57,099 bases of DNA. Source: Actinomycetes bacterium (GTDB lineage: Bacteria; Actinomycetota; Actinomycetes; Nanopelagicales; Nanopelagicaceae). The DNA lies in NCBI GenBank assembly GCA_025360085.1, contig JANYCW010000032.1, forward strand, positions 1-57,099, in the 5' to 3' direction. The notes beneath the pieces are model-generated. The model was not told where the DNA came from. It did no database searches and saw nothing but the letters and a program-made list of their open reading frames with translations. The translations under genes and the position numbers were made by a program. Positions 9,275 through 18,201 of this stretch are shown piece by piece. Within the stretch, counting starts at the first letter, position 1; every line of letters starts with the position of its first letter.

Positions 9275-9781
9275 TTAAAACGGAGGCTCGTCGGTTGTTG
9301 AGGTTCCCCAACCACCGCCAGCTGCCGGTGTTGACGATGCTGCTGCCCATGGATCTTCGGTAAATGAATCGGTCGCAGCTGGTGCTGAGAAACCTCCACT
9401 AGTACCGCCGGCGCGTTGGGTCTTTGTGACCTTAGCGGTTGCGTTACGTAGCGATGGTCCGACTTCATCTACTTCTACCTCAAAGACTGTTCGCTTTTCG
9501 CCCTCTTTAGTTTCATAAGAACGTTGCTTCAATCGACCAGAGAGGATGACACGCATTCCTTTTGTCAGTGACTCAGCAACATTTTCAGCTGCTTGACGCC
9601 AAATCTGACACTGCAGAAATAGGCTTTCGCCATCTTTCCACTCGTTAGTCTGCTTATCTAAATAGCGAGGTGTTGAGGCAACGCGAAACTTTGCAACGGC
9701 CGCACCTGACGGTGTGAAACGTAGCTCCGGATCGTCAACTAAGTTGCCAATCATTGTGATGGTTGTATCTCCTGCTGCCAT
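9275..9781 (-). CDS. ssb: Single-stranded DNA-binding protein
   Basis: 168 aa. The OB fold covers about residues 1-110 ([59 protein letters not shown]). A Gly/Ala/Ser-rich linker follows and the acidic tip is DEPPF, the usual docking site for replication and repair partners. It coats single-stranded DNA during replication. It lies between rpsF and rpsR as in nearly all actinobacteria. Confidence 0.97.
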   Translation of the reverse strand: MAAGDTTITMIGNLVDDPELRFTPSGAAVAKFRVASTPRYLDKQTNEWKDGESLFLQCQIWRQAAENVAESLTKGMRVILSGRLKQRSYETKEGEKRTVFEVEVDEVGPSLRNATAKVTKTQRAGGTSGGFSAPAATDSFTEDPWAAASSTPAAGGGWGTSTTDEPPF

Positions 9782-9821
9782 TTTTATTTCCTCTTCTCTA
9801 CTCGTGGAGTCCGTGCTTTAT

Positions 9822-10109
9822 TTATTTTTCTGGGCGTATTACTTTGGTGCGCAGAATCGCTTCATTCAAATTGAGTTGACGATCTAACTCTTTGATTGCA
9901 GCTGGTTCGCAGTTCATATCGATAACTGCGTAGATACCTTCGCCTTTTTTCATAATTTCAAAAGACATTCGGCGGCGGCCCCACAAGTCAAGCTTGTTGA
10001 CGGTTCCGCCGGAGTCTTTAATAATCTTTAAGTATGTCTCTAGGCTTGGTGTGACTGTACGTTCTTCAAGTTCTGGATCAAGAATGACCATTAGTTCATA
10101 GTGACGCAT
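9822..10109 (-). CDS. rpsF: 30S ribosomal protein bS6
   Basis: 95 aa with [19 protein letters not shown] at the start and [23 protein letters not shown] in the core. First gene of the rpsF-ssb-rpsR-rplI operon. ATG at 10109 with an AGGAGGT ribosome-binding site 11 bases upstream, which can be hidden by an upstream CCTCCT (see leader feature). bS6 forms a dimer with bS18 before binding 16S rRNA. Confidence 0.97.
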   Translation of the reverse strand: MRHYELMVILDPELEERTVTPSLETYLKIIKDSGGTVNKLDLWGRRRMSFEIMKKGEGIYAVIDMNCEPAAIKELDRQLNLNEAILRTKVIRPEK

Positions 10110-10168
10110 GCGTTAACCCGACCTCCTCTGGACTAAGACGGCCACGGTATTTCCGTGACAGGAGGGTT
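10110..10168 (-). promoter_or_regulatory. Candidate S6:S18 autoregulatory leader of rpsF
   Basis: On the minus strand the rpsF 5' leader has a small hairpin CACGG-AAATA-CCGTG (10157-10143), flanked by CCTCCT (10165-10160) that can pair with the AGGAGG ribosome-binding site (10127-10122). The predicted fold therefore hides the Shine-Dalgarno sequence. Structured leaders bound by the S6:S18 complex, with a CCG element, are known upstream of rpsF in many bacteria; two CCG triplets occur here just after the inner hairpin loop. Identity as that RNA family is inferred from position and pairing. Confidence 0.5.
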
Positions 10169-10208
10169 AGTGCTTCCTAAACCGACTTTATCTGCTGGCT
10201 CAAGAGGC

Positions 10209-11438
10209 CTAAGGGTAGGCCTTGGAGGCCTGAAAGAGTAAATCGAAGCGAGCGGCCTGTGGATTTCCAGCCTGAAAGAGTCTTCGGGCGAGAGCCCACA
10301 TGAGGTACACGGTCGTTGCGATACGCAGAATTGTCAAAGCCGCATACCCACCAGCGGCCAGACCAAAGTGGGCTCCGGTTACTGACGCTATGTGCTGCCA
10401 GATTGCAACATGATAAATAACTTCACCTGCCTGCCAGAGCCAAAAAACAGGAAGTTCCTTTGTGCCTGCCAGTGCAATTATTGCCAGTGGGGTCAACCAC
10501 AAAACATACTGCGGCGAGTAAACCTTACTTGCGACCATGACTGTTGCCAGCACAATAAAAGAGATTGATGCAAGCGTTGGCGTTGATGTGAGTTCGAAGA
10601 AAAAGATTGTTATAGCCGTTATCCCAACTAATAAAAGCAAGAGCGCTAAATAGTTCAAATTTTTTAAGCTTAACCCCAATTGACTTAAAGCTAACCAAAT
10701 TGAGCCCCAATCTGCGCCTCGCTCCATATTCAATTTATAGAAGCGCCACCATCCTGTTGGTGTTGTAATGGCAATCGGGAGATTAATTGCCAACCAAATG
10801 GCAATAACGCTCGCCAAGTATTTAAATAACACTTTTATACGATTTTGGCGCCATAAGATAAATGCAATTGGAAACAGCAGAAATATCGGTAAGAACTTTG
10901 TAGATATAGAGATTCCCATCGCGAGCGCGCTATAGGTATAAGACTTGCGATCAAACCAATAAATTGCCAACATCATTGTAAAGATTGCCCATAAATCCCA
11001 ATTGATAAACAATGATGCAATCATTGCCGGAGCAACTGGTAAAAGATAACCGAACTCCGGTTTCATTTTTCTTACTAAGAAAACTAATCCAATGAATATA
11101 GACGCTAATAAAATGGCGTTGAGATTGAAATAGGCTATTGGTGAATTTACGAAAGCGGCGGTTACAAACATTACGATTCCGGTTAGTGCAGGATACTCAA
11201 CAGCATTAGTTTCGCTCGAATAAGGCCACTGGTTTTTATCTAAAGCACGCGCGCCATAGAGTGTAGGAAGGTCGCTATAGCAAGCATGAATATATTGATC
11301 TGGCGTCGCCCATGCTGTGCTTTCGCAATGTGAAAATTTCGCAAATGAAAGGAGGGATGCAAGAACCGCTAAAGCAAAAACTGCTTTAAAACCAGGTATT
11401 GCTTTCGAACCAAATGCTGCTTTAGAAAAAATTGCCAT
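10209..11438 (-). CDS. Membrane glycosyltransferase, GT87-like (mannosyltransferase-type)
   Basis: 409-aa polytopic membrane protein with about ten hydrophobic segments. A short extracytoplasmic loop after the first helix contains SDLPTLYGAR and EYPALTGIVMF, the pattern of GT-C polyprenyl-phosphate-dependent glycosyltransferases of family 87, and later STKFLPIFLLFP and VYSPQYVLWLTP fit the same family. It sits between ponA and rpsF, the same position as mycobacterial Rv0051. Its start overlaps the ponA stop by one base (11438), suggesting translational coupling. It probably transfers a sugar from a lipid carrier to an envelope glycan; donor and acceptor are unknown. Confidence 0.75.
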   Translation of the reverse strand: MAIFSKAAFGSKAIPGFKAVFALAVLASLLSFAKFSHCESTAWATPDQYIHACYSDLPTLYGARALDKNQWPYSSETNAVEYPALTGIVMFVTAAFVNSPIAYFNLNAILLASIFIGLVFLVRKMKPEFGYLLPVAPAMIASLFINWDLWAIFTMMLAIYWFDRKSYTYSALAMGISISTKFLPIFLLFPIAFILWRQNRIKVLFKYLASVIAIWLAINLPIAITTPTGWWRFYKLNMERGADWGSIWLALSQLGLSLKNLNYLALLLLLVGITAITIFFFELTSTPTLASISFIVLATVMVASKVYSPQYVLWLTPLAIIALAGTKELPVFWLWQAGEVIYHVAIWQHIASVTGAHFGLAAGGYAALTILRIATTVYLMWALARRLFQAGNPQAARFDLLFQASKAYP

Positions 11439-13339
11439 CAGGGAGTTCGTGTCTGTATTCCACCCGATGTCATCACAATAGGTTCTAAACCACCAATATT
11501 TGATGGGGCTGGAAAGTTTTCTATAGGTTGCCCTTTGAGTGCACCTTTCATAAACGCAGTCCAGATTCTTGCCGGGATAGTTCCACCTGTTACCGAAGTG
11601 AGCCCCCCAATTCCATTAAGGGATTCAGAGGCGCTATCTCGAAAAAGTGCAACCGATGCAGCTAGTTGCGGGGTGTAAGCACTAAACCAAGCCGATGCAT
11701 TGGACTGCGATGTACCCGTCTTTCCTGCGGCTGGACGATTGAGGGCTAATGCAGCCGTTCCAGTTCCGCCAGTGACCACACCTTTAAGAGCATAAGTTAG
11801 ATCAGCCATAACCTCTTTAGAAAATACTTCTTGGGATTCCTGCTTGGCCTCATACAACACGCCTTTATTTGACCCCAATACTTGAGCGACTAAATATGGT
11901 TTGGACTTAATTCCTTGTGCGGCAAATGTTGCATAGGCATTAGCGACATCAATCACATGTGGGCTGGCAACACCAAGAACGACCGATGGTGTCGGCATCA
12001 TTGCAACTGATACAGGAATTCCTGCCCTTCGAGCAACATCAACGACGGCTGCTGGGCCAACTTTAATTCCTAAGGGGACAAAGACTGTATTAATTGAATG
12101 TTTAGTTGCATACAACAAATCAACTTGACCCCATCCTTCATTTCCATAGTTCGAAACTTCATAAGGTTTTCCCGCATCATCAAATACTTGTGGCGAATCA
12201 CCGTTCCACATCGATGTCAGAGAAATTCCCTGTTCTAGAGCGGCAATAATTGCAAAGGGTTTAAACGTCGAGCCGGCCAATGCAATTGATTGGGTCGCAT
12301 CACTTAGTTGACGAGCTAAGTAATCCCTACCGCCGTATAGAGCGACGATTTCGCCAGTACCCGGACGGATTGCAACAAGACCAATATGTAGATTATTTGG
12401 CGCTTTTTTCGGATAAAGTTTATTGATTGCATCTACCGCCGATTGCTGCGCTTTTTGATCTAACGTCGTCTTAATTACTAATCCACCAACTAATAATTGA
12501 TCTTGACTAAAGCCTAGTTTTACCAACTCTTTTTGTACCGCTTCAATGACGTGACCTTTCGGTCCACTCAATTGACCAGAAGTTGAACGAGGTGCAATCG
12601 CTGGAAACTTCATTGTGGCTGCGTCTTTCTGACCAATCCAACCGGCGTCAATCATTCCTTTTTTAACATACTCAAATCGCGCCATCAATCTCGCTTTATT
12701 ACCCTCTTTGAACGCAGGATCATATAAACCAGGTGAGCGCAAAATAGATGCAATAACGGCAGCTTGGGAATCAGTGAGTTGATCAACATTGCGATTGAAA
12801 TACTGTTGCGATGCGGTCATGACGCCGTAAGAACCACGTCCAAAGTAAATTGTATTTAAATAACTTTCAAAAATCTGATCTTTGGATAATCGATTTTCCA
12901 GTTTAATGGAAATGACTAACTCTTTAATTTTGCGCTGAATAGTTCGGCTAGGTGATAGAAATGCAGTTTTTGCGTACTGTTGAGTGATTGTTGAGCCACC
13001 TTGCAGTGATCCACCTTTCAAATTATTAAAAATTGCGCGGACAATTCCCGTAACACTAAATGCCCGATTGGAATAGAATCCGCGATCTTCGGCGGCTAAG
13101 ACGGCATGGCGTAGATTCAATGGAATTTTTGCTAGTGGAACTATCTGTCTATTTTGGGTTCCAACGCGTCCGATCTCTTCTCCATTAGAGTACTGAATGA
13201 TCGTTGATTGACTATTGACATAGGCATTCGGATCGGGGATTTGAACCGAAAAGTAGGCCAATGCAAAGAGAATTGCGGCGGCAATAAAACCAAAGCCTCC
13301 AAGAAATACCGCAGTTCTAATAATCAGTTTGCGTAGCAT
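11438..13339 (-). CDS. ponA: Class A penicillin-binding protein (PonA1-type)
   Basis: 633 aa bifunctional peptidoglycan synthase. There is one N-terminal membrane anchor (about residues 8-30), then the GT51 glycosyltransferase domain with AAEDRGFY (catalytic Glu) and GGSTITQQYAK. The transpeptidase domain has the active-site Ser in GSTFKPF, the SIN motif in KHSINTVF and AGKTGTSQ. It polymerises and cross-links lipid II outside the membrane. Compared with mycobacterial PonA1 it lacks a long cytoplasmic N-terminus and any C-terminal PASTA or proline-rich tail. It follows the DUF5318 gene by 9 bases and overlaps the GT87-like gene by one base. Confidence 0.95.
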   Translation of the reverse strand: MLRKLIIRTAVFLGGFGFIAAAILFALAYFSVQIPDPNAYVNSQSTIIQYSNGEEIGRVGTQNRQIVPLAKIPLNLRHAVLAAEDRGFYSNRAFSVTGIVRAIFNNLKGGSLQGGSTITQQYAKTAFLSPSRTIQRKIKELVISIKLENRLSKDQIFESYLNTIYFGRGSYGVMTASQQYFNRNVDQLTDSQAAVIASILRSPGLYDPAFKEGNKARLMARFEYVKKGMIDAGWIGQKDAATMKFPAIAPRSTSGQLSGPKGHVIEAVQKELVKLGFSQDQLLVGGLVIKTTLDQKAQQSAVDAINKLYPKKAPNNLHIGLVAIRPGTGEIVALYGGRDYLARQLSDATQSIALAGSTFKPFAIIAALEQGISLTSMWNGDSPQVFDDAGKPYEVSNYGNEGWGQVDLLYATKHSINTVFVPLGIKVGPAAVVDVARRAGIPVSVAMMPTPSVVLGVASPHVIDVANAYATFAAQGIKSKPYLVAQVLGSNKGVLYEAKQESQEVFSKEVMADLTYALKGVVTGGTGTAALALNRPAAGKTGTSQSNASAWFSAYTPQLAASVALFRDSASESLNGIGGLTSVTGGTIPARIWTAFMKGALKGQPIENFPAPSNIGGLEPIVMTSGGIQTRTP

Positions 13340-13348
13340 TAGTTAAGG

Positions 13349-13765
13349 CTACCGTGCCGCGTAATCTTCATCCTCTAATGTGCGGGTCTTTCGAGGCGCT
13401 TTGCGCTCCCGCCCATCACCTAAGACAAATGAAGCACATAAATGATTCCACAAACACTCTCGGCAAACCTCAACGATATAGACCCGAAATTCACCGAATT
13501 CGCCCTCCATTTCGCGCAACTCTTCGGGAGATTTAATGCGGCCTGAGTATTGCCCTAATTGATCACCGAAGGTGTACTGAAGCTCGACTAGTGAGTTTTT
13601 TTTGCAGACTGGACAGTTTCGAGTTGTTCTTTCTCCATGCCACTTTGCCGCACGCAGCAGATAAGGGTCAGCATCACAGGCATCGACCTTCCCACGGAAG
13701 AGCGCTAAAAGCGTTGCGCGTTTTTCTAGCGAATAGTCAATGTGTAAGCGTTGAGATTTCATCAT
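13349..13765 (-). CDS. DUF5318-family protein with zinc-ribbon-like cysteines
   Basis: About 138 aa from ATG at 13765 (ATG 13762 also possible). The open frame continues to 13879, but that would overlap the divergent MFS gene and the extra residues look unlike coding sequence. Two cysteine pairs, CPVC and CREC, about 60 residues apart suggest a zinc-bound core; the C-terminus is rich in Arg/Lys/Asp. It occupies the place of Rv0049 upstream of ponA1 in mycobacteria, where DUF5318 proteins are found. Function unknown; linkage to the PBP suggests an envelope or growth role, but this is only context. Confidence 0.78.
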   Translation of the reverse strand: MMKSQRLHIDYSLEKRATLLALFRGKVDACDADPYLLRAAKWHGERTTRNCPVCKKNSLVELQYTFGDQLGQYSGRIKSPEELREMEGEFGEFRVYIVEVCRECLWNHLCASFVLGDGRERKAPRKTRTLEDEDYAAR

Positions 13766-13805
13766 TGCTAAGAATAAACCAACTTCTGCGACTACGCTCT
13801 TTCTT

Positions 13806-15074
13806 ATGGATTTTATTGCTCTTCTCAAACATCCAAGATTTTCAAGGTTGTTGGCTGTGCGTTGGTCCGGACAGGCCACCGATGGAGTTTTTCAGAGCGC
13901 TCTAGCCTCTTTCATTCTCTTTTCACCTGAGCGCCAAGCAAATGCGTTGAATGCCGCGCTCGGATTTGCCGTTGTTTTGCTGCCGTATTCAATTGTTGGA
14001 CCCTTAATTGGAACTGTACTAGATCGAATTTCAAGACAACGGGCGCTGTTTTTTTCTAACCTCCTACGCTCCGCAAATCTCATTATTGTTTCTATCTTTA
14101 TCTTTAGAGGCACTACTGGAATAGCGCTGACCATTGTTGTCTTGATTGCATTCGGCATTAATCGCTTAATTCTTGCAGCGCTTTCGGCGGGACTTCCTCT
14201 TTTAGTAGAATCCGAACCGTTAATCATCGCCAACGCGATTGCGGTTACAGGTGGGTCGCTTCTTGCCGTTATCGGTGGTGGAATTGGTGTAGGGGTTCGC
14301 TCGCTCGTTAACTCATCAACTGTTGCTAATCACGCCGATGCATTATTGATTCTCATAGCCAGTGCCGGATACTTAATGTCGGCTCTTCTAACACTTCGTC
14401 TAAAAAAACTTGAGCTTGGGCCTGTGAAACACAAGAAAGAAGTATCGAGTCTTTCCCAAGGTTTGACTGACATGCGCGAGGGGTTTAAGTTTCTTGCAAT
14501 CCATTCAGATGCAGCGCGTGGAATTCTTACAACTGCCGTACACCGTGGAGGTTTAACGGCATTAACACTAACTGCGCTTTTATTGGAGAGAAATACATTT
14601 AATAGTCCAAATAATCCCGAGGCGGGTTTGGCGGGTTTTGGAATAGTTTTGACTATCGCAGGTGTCGGCCTTTTTTCTGGCGCTTTTTTAGCTCCGGCCG
14701 GTGTTGCAAGATTCGGGCGCCATCGCTGGATTAGGTATTCAATGTTTGCCAGTGCTTCTGCGCCGTTAATTCTCGCAGTTTCGCAAACTCAACTCGCTTT
14801 AGCCCTCACCGCCTTTTTAACGGCCTTCTTTGGACAAAATGTGAAAGTCACAAATGATGCTCTAGTACAGTCAAAGATTGATGATTACTTTCGTGGGCGA
14901 GTATTTGCCGTTTATGATGTTTTGGTTAATGGCGCGATTGTCTCAGGTGGCTTAATCGCCGCCGCATTGCTTCCACCGTCTGGAATATCGGCGACAGTGC
15001 CACTTTGTGTAAGTAGTACTTATTTACTTGTCGCCACTCAATTACTTCGGCCCTCGGTTTTCCCACCAGTTTAA
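13806..15074 (+). CDS. MFS transporter
   Basis: 422 aa with about twelve hydrophobic segments. Between helices 2 and 3 lies GTVLDRISRQRALFFSN, the conserved MFS motif A loop (G-x3-D-R-x-x-R). It resembles the MFS proteins found in this region of other actinobacteria. ATG at 13806 lies 40 bases from the start of the divergent DUF5318 gene; no ribosome-binding site is evident. The 3' end overlaps the convergent pcnA gene by 33 bases. Substrate unknown. Confidence 0.85.
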   Translation: MDFIALLKHPRFSRLLAVRWSGQATDGVFQSALASFILFSPERQANALNAALGFAVVLLPYSIVGPLIGTVLDRISRQRALFFSNLLRSANLIIVSIFIFRGTTGIALTIVVLIAFGINRLILAALSAGLPLLVESEPLIIANAIAVTGGSLLAVIGGGIGVGVRSLVNSSTVANHADALLILIASAGYLMSALLTLRLKKLELGPVKHKKEVSSLSQGLTDMREGFKFLAIHSDAARGILTTAVHRGGLTALTLTALLLERNTFNSPNNPEAGLAGFGIVLTIAGVGLFSGAFLAPAGVARFGRHRWIRYSMFASASAPLILAVSQTQLALALTAFLTAFFGQNVKVTNDALVQSKIDDYFRGRVFAVYDVLVNGAIVSGGLIAAALLPPSGISATVPLCVSSTYLLVATQLLRPSVFPPV

Positions 15075-16481
15075 TAGCTCCGCAGTTGCCCTCTCTTGAC
15101 CAATAGTTCCTTGATCAAGTCGAAGTTCCATTAGGAAATCCATTGCTGCACCAACCTCGCGTGAAGGCTTTAAATTTAGAAGCGCCATAACTTGGGCGCC
15201 GTCCAAATCTGGGCGAATCTTGGATAGTTCTTCTTGCTCCATCAAAATATTGATACGTGTTTCCAGCGAATCATAAACTCCAGAAAGATGCATCGCTTTG
15301 ATTCTATTTCGAGTCGTACAGTCGGCTCGAGTAAGTACGTGTAAATGCGTTAATAACGCGCCTGCATCACGAACATATCGCCGAACTGCAGAATCACTCC
15401 ACTCGCCTTCACCGTAGCCATGAAAGCGCAAGTGAAGTGCGGTTAAAGTTTCAACCGCCTCGCAAGTGTGACTATCAAATCGTAACTCTTGCAAACGTTT
15501 CTTCGCCAGCCTTGCACCGACGACTTCGTGGTGATGAAATGAGACACCACCACCTTCAATATAACTTCGTGTCTTTGGTTTTCCAATGTCATGTAATAGT
15601 GCAGCAAGACGAATAACTAAATTAGGTCCCTCAAGTCGATCTTCCTGTGCGATCGCCTGTTCAAGAACGGTAATCGAATGTTCAAAAACGTCTTTGTGAT
15701 GATGGTGCTCATCAATTTCTAATCGAAGTCTAGGGATTTCAGGGATAACAATTTCAGCTAACCCTGAATTGACTAAAATGGTTATCCCAATGCGTGGATT
15801 TGGTGACATGAGAATCTTTATAAATTCATCGCGCACGCGTTCGGCTGAAACGATAGAAATTCGTGGAGATAATTTTTTAATCGATGTCATTACATTTGGA
15901 CTAATTTCAAAATCTAACTGACTAGCAAACCGCGCAGCACGCATCATACGAAGTGGGTCGTCTGTGAATGAATCATCTGGATTTACCGGAGTCTGAAGTG
16001 CTTTCTGAGCTAAATCTTGTAATCCATGAAAAGGGTCTATAAATTCGGGCTCGACGCCAGTTAGTTCAAGCGCCATTGAATTCACGGTGAAATCACGGCG
16101 AGACAAATCTCCAAGAATATCTTTTCCATACACTACATCTGGTTTTCGTGAATCCAGATCATAATGTTCACTTCGATATGTGGTTACTTCAACAGTAGTA
16201 TCTCCACGCCTACCAGCTACAGTTCCAAATGCAATTCCGGTGTCCCAAACATTTTCAGCCCATGCTTGCAAAATTTTTTTTGATTGTTGCGGCAAAGCAT
16301 TTGTCGTGAAATCCAAATCATTTCCAAGCCTGCCTAAAATTGCATCGCGAACAGAACCGCCGACCAAGGCCAAAGTAAATCCCTTTGATTTGAATTCCTG
16401 AGCCAGTGAACTGGCCAGTGGTGCTCGTGCAATGAGAGAGCGGATTGCTAACTCGCCGGCAGCCCCTAATGCGCTATTCAC
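15042..16481 (-). CDS. pcnA: CCA tRNA nucleotidyltransferase / poly(A) polymerase family
   Basis: 479 aa. The nucleotidyltransferase head has ALVGGSVRDAILGR and NDLDFTTNA (catalytic aspartates), then GTVAGRRGDTTVEVTTYRSE and DLSRRDFTVNSMAL. An HD domain with ALLHDIGKPKT follows at about residues 290-300, as in actinobacterial PcnA. It adds or repairs the 3' CCA of tRNAs. This activity is needed here because tRNA-Ile, tRNA-Ala and tRNA-Ser(GCU) in the window do not encode CCA. ATG at 16481, divergent from the nudix gene as in mycobacteria (Rv3907c/Rv3908). The 3' end overlaps the MFS gene by 33 bases. Confidence 0.95.
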   Translation of the reverse strand: MNSALGAAGELAIRSLIARAPLASSLAQEFKSKGFTLALVGGSVRDAILGRLGNDLDFTTNALPQQSKKILQAWAENVWDTGIAFGTVAGRRGDTTVEVTTYRSEHYDLDSRKPDVVYGKDILGDLSRRDFTVNSMALELTGVEPEFIDPFHGLQDLAQKALQTPVNPDDSFTDDPLRMMRAARFASQLDFEISPNVMTSIKKLSPRISIVSAERVRDEFIKILMSPNPRIGITILVNSGLAEIVIPEIPRLRLEIDEHHHHKDVFEHSITVLEQAIAQEDRLEGPNLVIRLAALLHDIGKPKTRSYIEGGGVSFHHHEVVGARLAKKRLQELRFDSHTCEAVETLTALHLRFHGYGEGEWSDSAVRRYVRDAGALLTHLHVLTRADCTTRNRIKAMHLSGVYDSLETRINILMEQEELSKIRPDLDGAQVMALLNLKPSREVGAAMDFLMELRLDQGTIGQERATAELLNWWENRGPK

Positions 16482-16513
16482 AATAAGTAAGGTTAGAGCA
16501 GTACTCTTGCTCT

Positions 16514-17083
16514 ATGTTCCCGGCACCTGGTGCGGGCAGCGATGGCATTAATAAGAAGCGGAAGCGCAAGCGTCCCGCTAACCGCGGCCCCCAAACACAA
16601 ACTCAACTTAATGCCAATAATTCGAAAAGGCCGGCTGAAAAACGATTGTATACAAAACGCGTTGATGAAGTGAGTGCTGGTGGCTTAGTCATCGATTTAA
16701 CCGGGTCAAAAGGCCTTCTTATTGGCCGCATAGATCATAAAGACTCCAGCGGTACACGGTTGTTGTGGTCCTTACCAAAAGGCCATATCGAAGCGGGTGA
16801 GACTCCTGAGCAAGCCGCAATTCGTGAGGTGGCCGAGGAAACTGGAATCACTTCATCAATATTGCGATCTTTGGGAGTTATTGACTTCTGGTTTATGGCT
16901 GGCGGAAAGCGAATCCATAAAACTGTACATCACTTCCTATTTTCAGAAGTGAGTGGGATTTTAATGCCGCAAGTGAGTGAGGTTGATGAAGTTTCGTGGT
17001 TTCCGTTAAGCGAAATAATTGAACGGTTGGCATATCCAGATGAAAAGAAACTCATTGCCCGAAACGGTGAGTTAAAGTTATGA
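16514..17083 (+). CDS. NUDIX hydrolase (MutT4-like)
   Basis: 189 aa. A basic, low-complexity N-terminal tail (about residues 1-45, [12 protein letters not shown]) precedes the NUDIX domain. The full NUDIX box G-x5-E-x7-REVAEETGI spans residues 90-112, so metal-dependent hydrolysis of a nucleoside-diphosphate-linked substrate is expected. Its position, divergent from pcnA and ahead of the DUF6049-like gene and murJ, equals that of mycobacterial mutT4. It overlaps the next gene by 4 bases (ATGA), which suggests translational coupling. The substrate cannot be inferred. Confidence 0.9.
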   Translation: MFPAPGAGSDGINKKRKRKRPANRGPQTQTQLNANNSKRPAEKRLYTKRVDEVSAGGLVIDLTGSKGLLIGRIDHKDSSGTRLLWSLPKGHIEAGETPEQAAIREVAEETGITSSILRSLGVIDFWFMAGGKRIHKTVHHFLFSEVSGILMPQVSEVDEVSWFPLSEIIERLAYPDEKKLIARNGELKL

Positions 17084-18201
17084 AAAAGGTTTTCAGTTTT
17101 ATGCTAGGACTTCTAATTTTTTGTCCCTCTTTTCCTTCCGCCATTGCCACTGCGGACGCCAATGTTGTGTATCTTGCCAGTTCACTTCATCAAAACTTTA
17201 CAGGCGAATTTAGAAATGATGACCTAGCTCAAGAGCTAACACCATCGGGAAAACTAGGACAGTTAGTTTTTATTCCTGCAGATAATTCACGCGTGTGGGT
17301 TATTGACCCAGCACTCATTGATGAAGTTACGGTAATGAGTTCTGGATATAAACTCGCAACACAGGCCAAACCTATTGGGCAACAAATTGCGACTATCTGG
17401 CTATCGCAGTTAAAAAATGTTAGTGCAAAGAACAACGTCATTGCACTGGCCTATGGCAACCCTGATGTTTCAATGGCTAAGCGTTTAGCACCAAGCGAAT
17501 TAAGAATGTACTACTCATTCGGAAAAACGCAGTTAGAGATAAGTCTGGGCCGGACTGTTAGTAGTGAGCCAAAGAGAGGATGGAATACTGGGGTTTCAAA
17601 ACTGAGCCCACTTTTGCGTAAAAGCTATGGAGACGATAGAAAAGCGTTAACACGGTTGTCGAAAGTGGTTAATTCACCGGATTTGTTATGGTTGAGAGTG
17701 CGTTTAGCGCGTTTGCTTTCACCACAATTAACTTTTGAGGACCGCAAATATTTTGCATTTAATGCCCACGCTGCCGTTGATGCGCAGCTTCATAGACTCA
17801 GAATAATCCCAGGTAAGTATCAGATAACAACTGAAAAAAGTATGTTGCCCGTGACTGTTATCAACGATTTTCCAGTTGAGGTTACTATTGATATCCAAAT
17901 GTTGGCAATGAATGCAAGGATTCTGGTCGATAGTTTTAATTCATTAAAATTGGCACCGAACTCAAAAACCCAGTTAGAGCTCAACACCTATGTGGTAGCC
18001 CCCGGACAAACCTTAGTTTTTGCCCAAATTACCGACGATGGAGGCAATGATGTGGTCCCATCTACAACTTTGGCGTTAAACGCTACGGTCATTGATCCTC
18101 GCGTCACATGGTTTACGACTGGAGCGGCAATACTTCTCCTGCTGGCCGCAGTTGCCCAGAGTGTTCGACGAGTAAGAAAGGGGCGAAAACGTGAAATCTA
18201 G
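17080..18201 (+). CDS. Secreted, membrane-anchored protein, DUF6049-like, short form
   Basis: 373 aa. An N-terminal signal peptide ([18 protein letters not shown], cleavage probably near AIATADA) and one C-terminal membrane helix (about residues 345-363, [15 protein letters not shown]) followed by a basic tail predict an extracytoplasmic domain anchored at the end. A beta-sandwich-like stretch with [11 protein letters not shown] precedes the anchor. Gene position between nudix and murJ equals mycobacterial Rv3909 (DUF6049), but those proteins are roughly twice as long, so this is a reduced version or a distant analogue. It overlaps nudix by 4 bases and murJ by 11. A role with MurJ in wall synthesis is suggested by context only. 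Confidence 0.65.
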   Translation: MKKVFSFMLGLLIFCPSFPSAIATADANVVYLASSLHQNFTGEFRNDDLAQELTPSGKLGQLVFIPADNSRVWVIDPALIDEVTVMSSGYKLATQAKPIGQQIATIWLSQLKNVSAKNNVIALAYGNPDVSMAKRLAPSELRMYYSFGKTQLEISLGRTVSSEPKRGWNTGVSKLSPLLRKSYGDDRKALTRLSKVVNSPDLLWLRVRLARLLSPQLTFEDRKYFAFNAHAAVDAQLHRLRIIPGKYQITTEKSMLPVTVINDFPVEVTIDIQMLAMNARILVDSFNSLKLAPNSKTQLELNTYVVAPGQTLVFAQITDDGGNDVVPSTTLALNATVIDPRVTWFTTGAAILLLLAAVAQSVRRVRKGRKREI

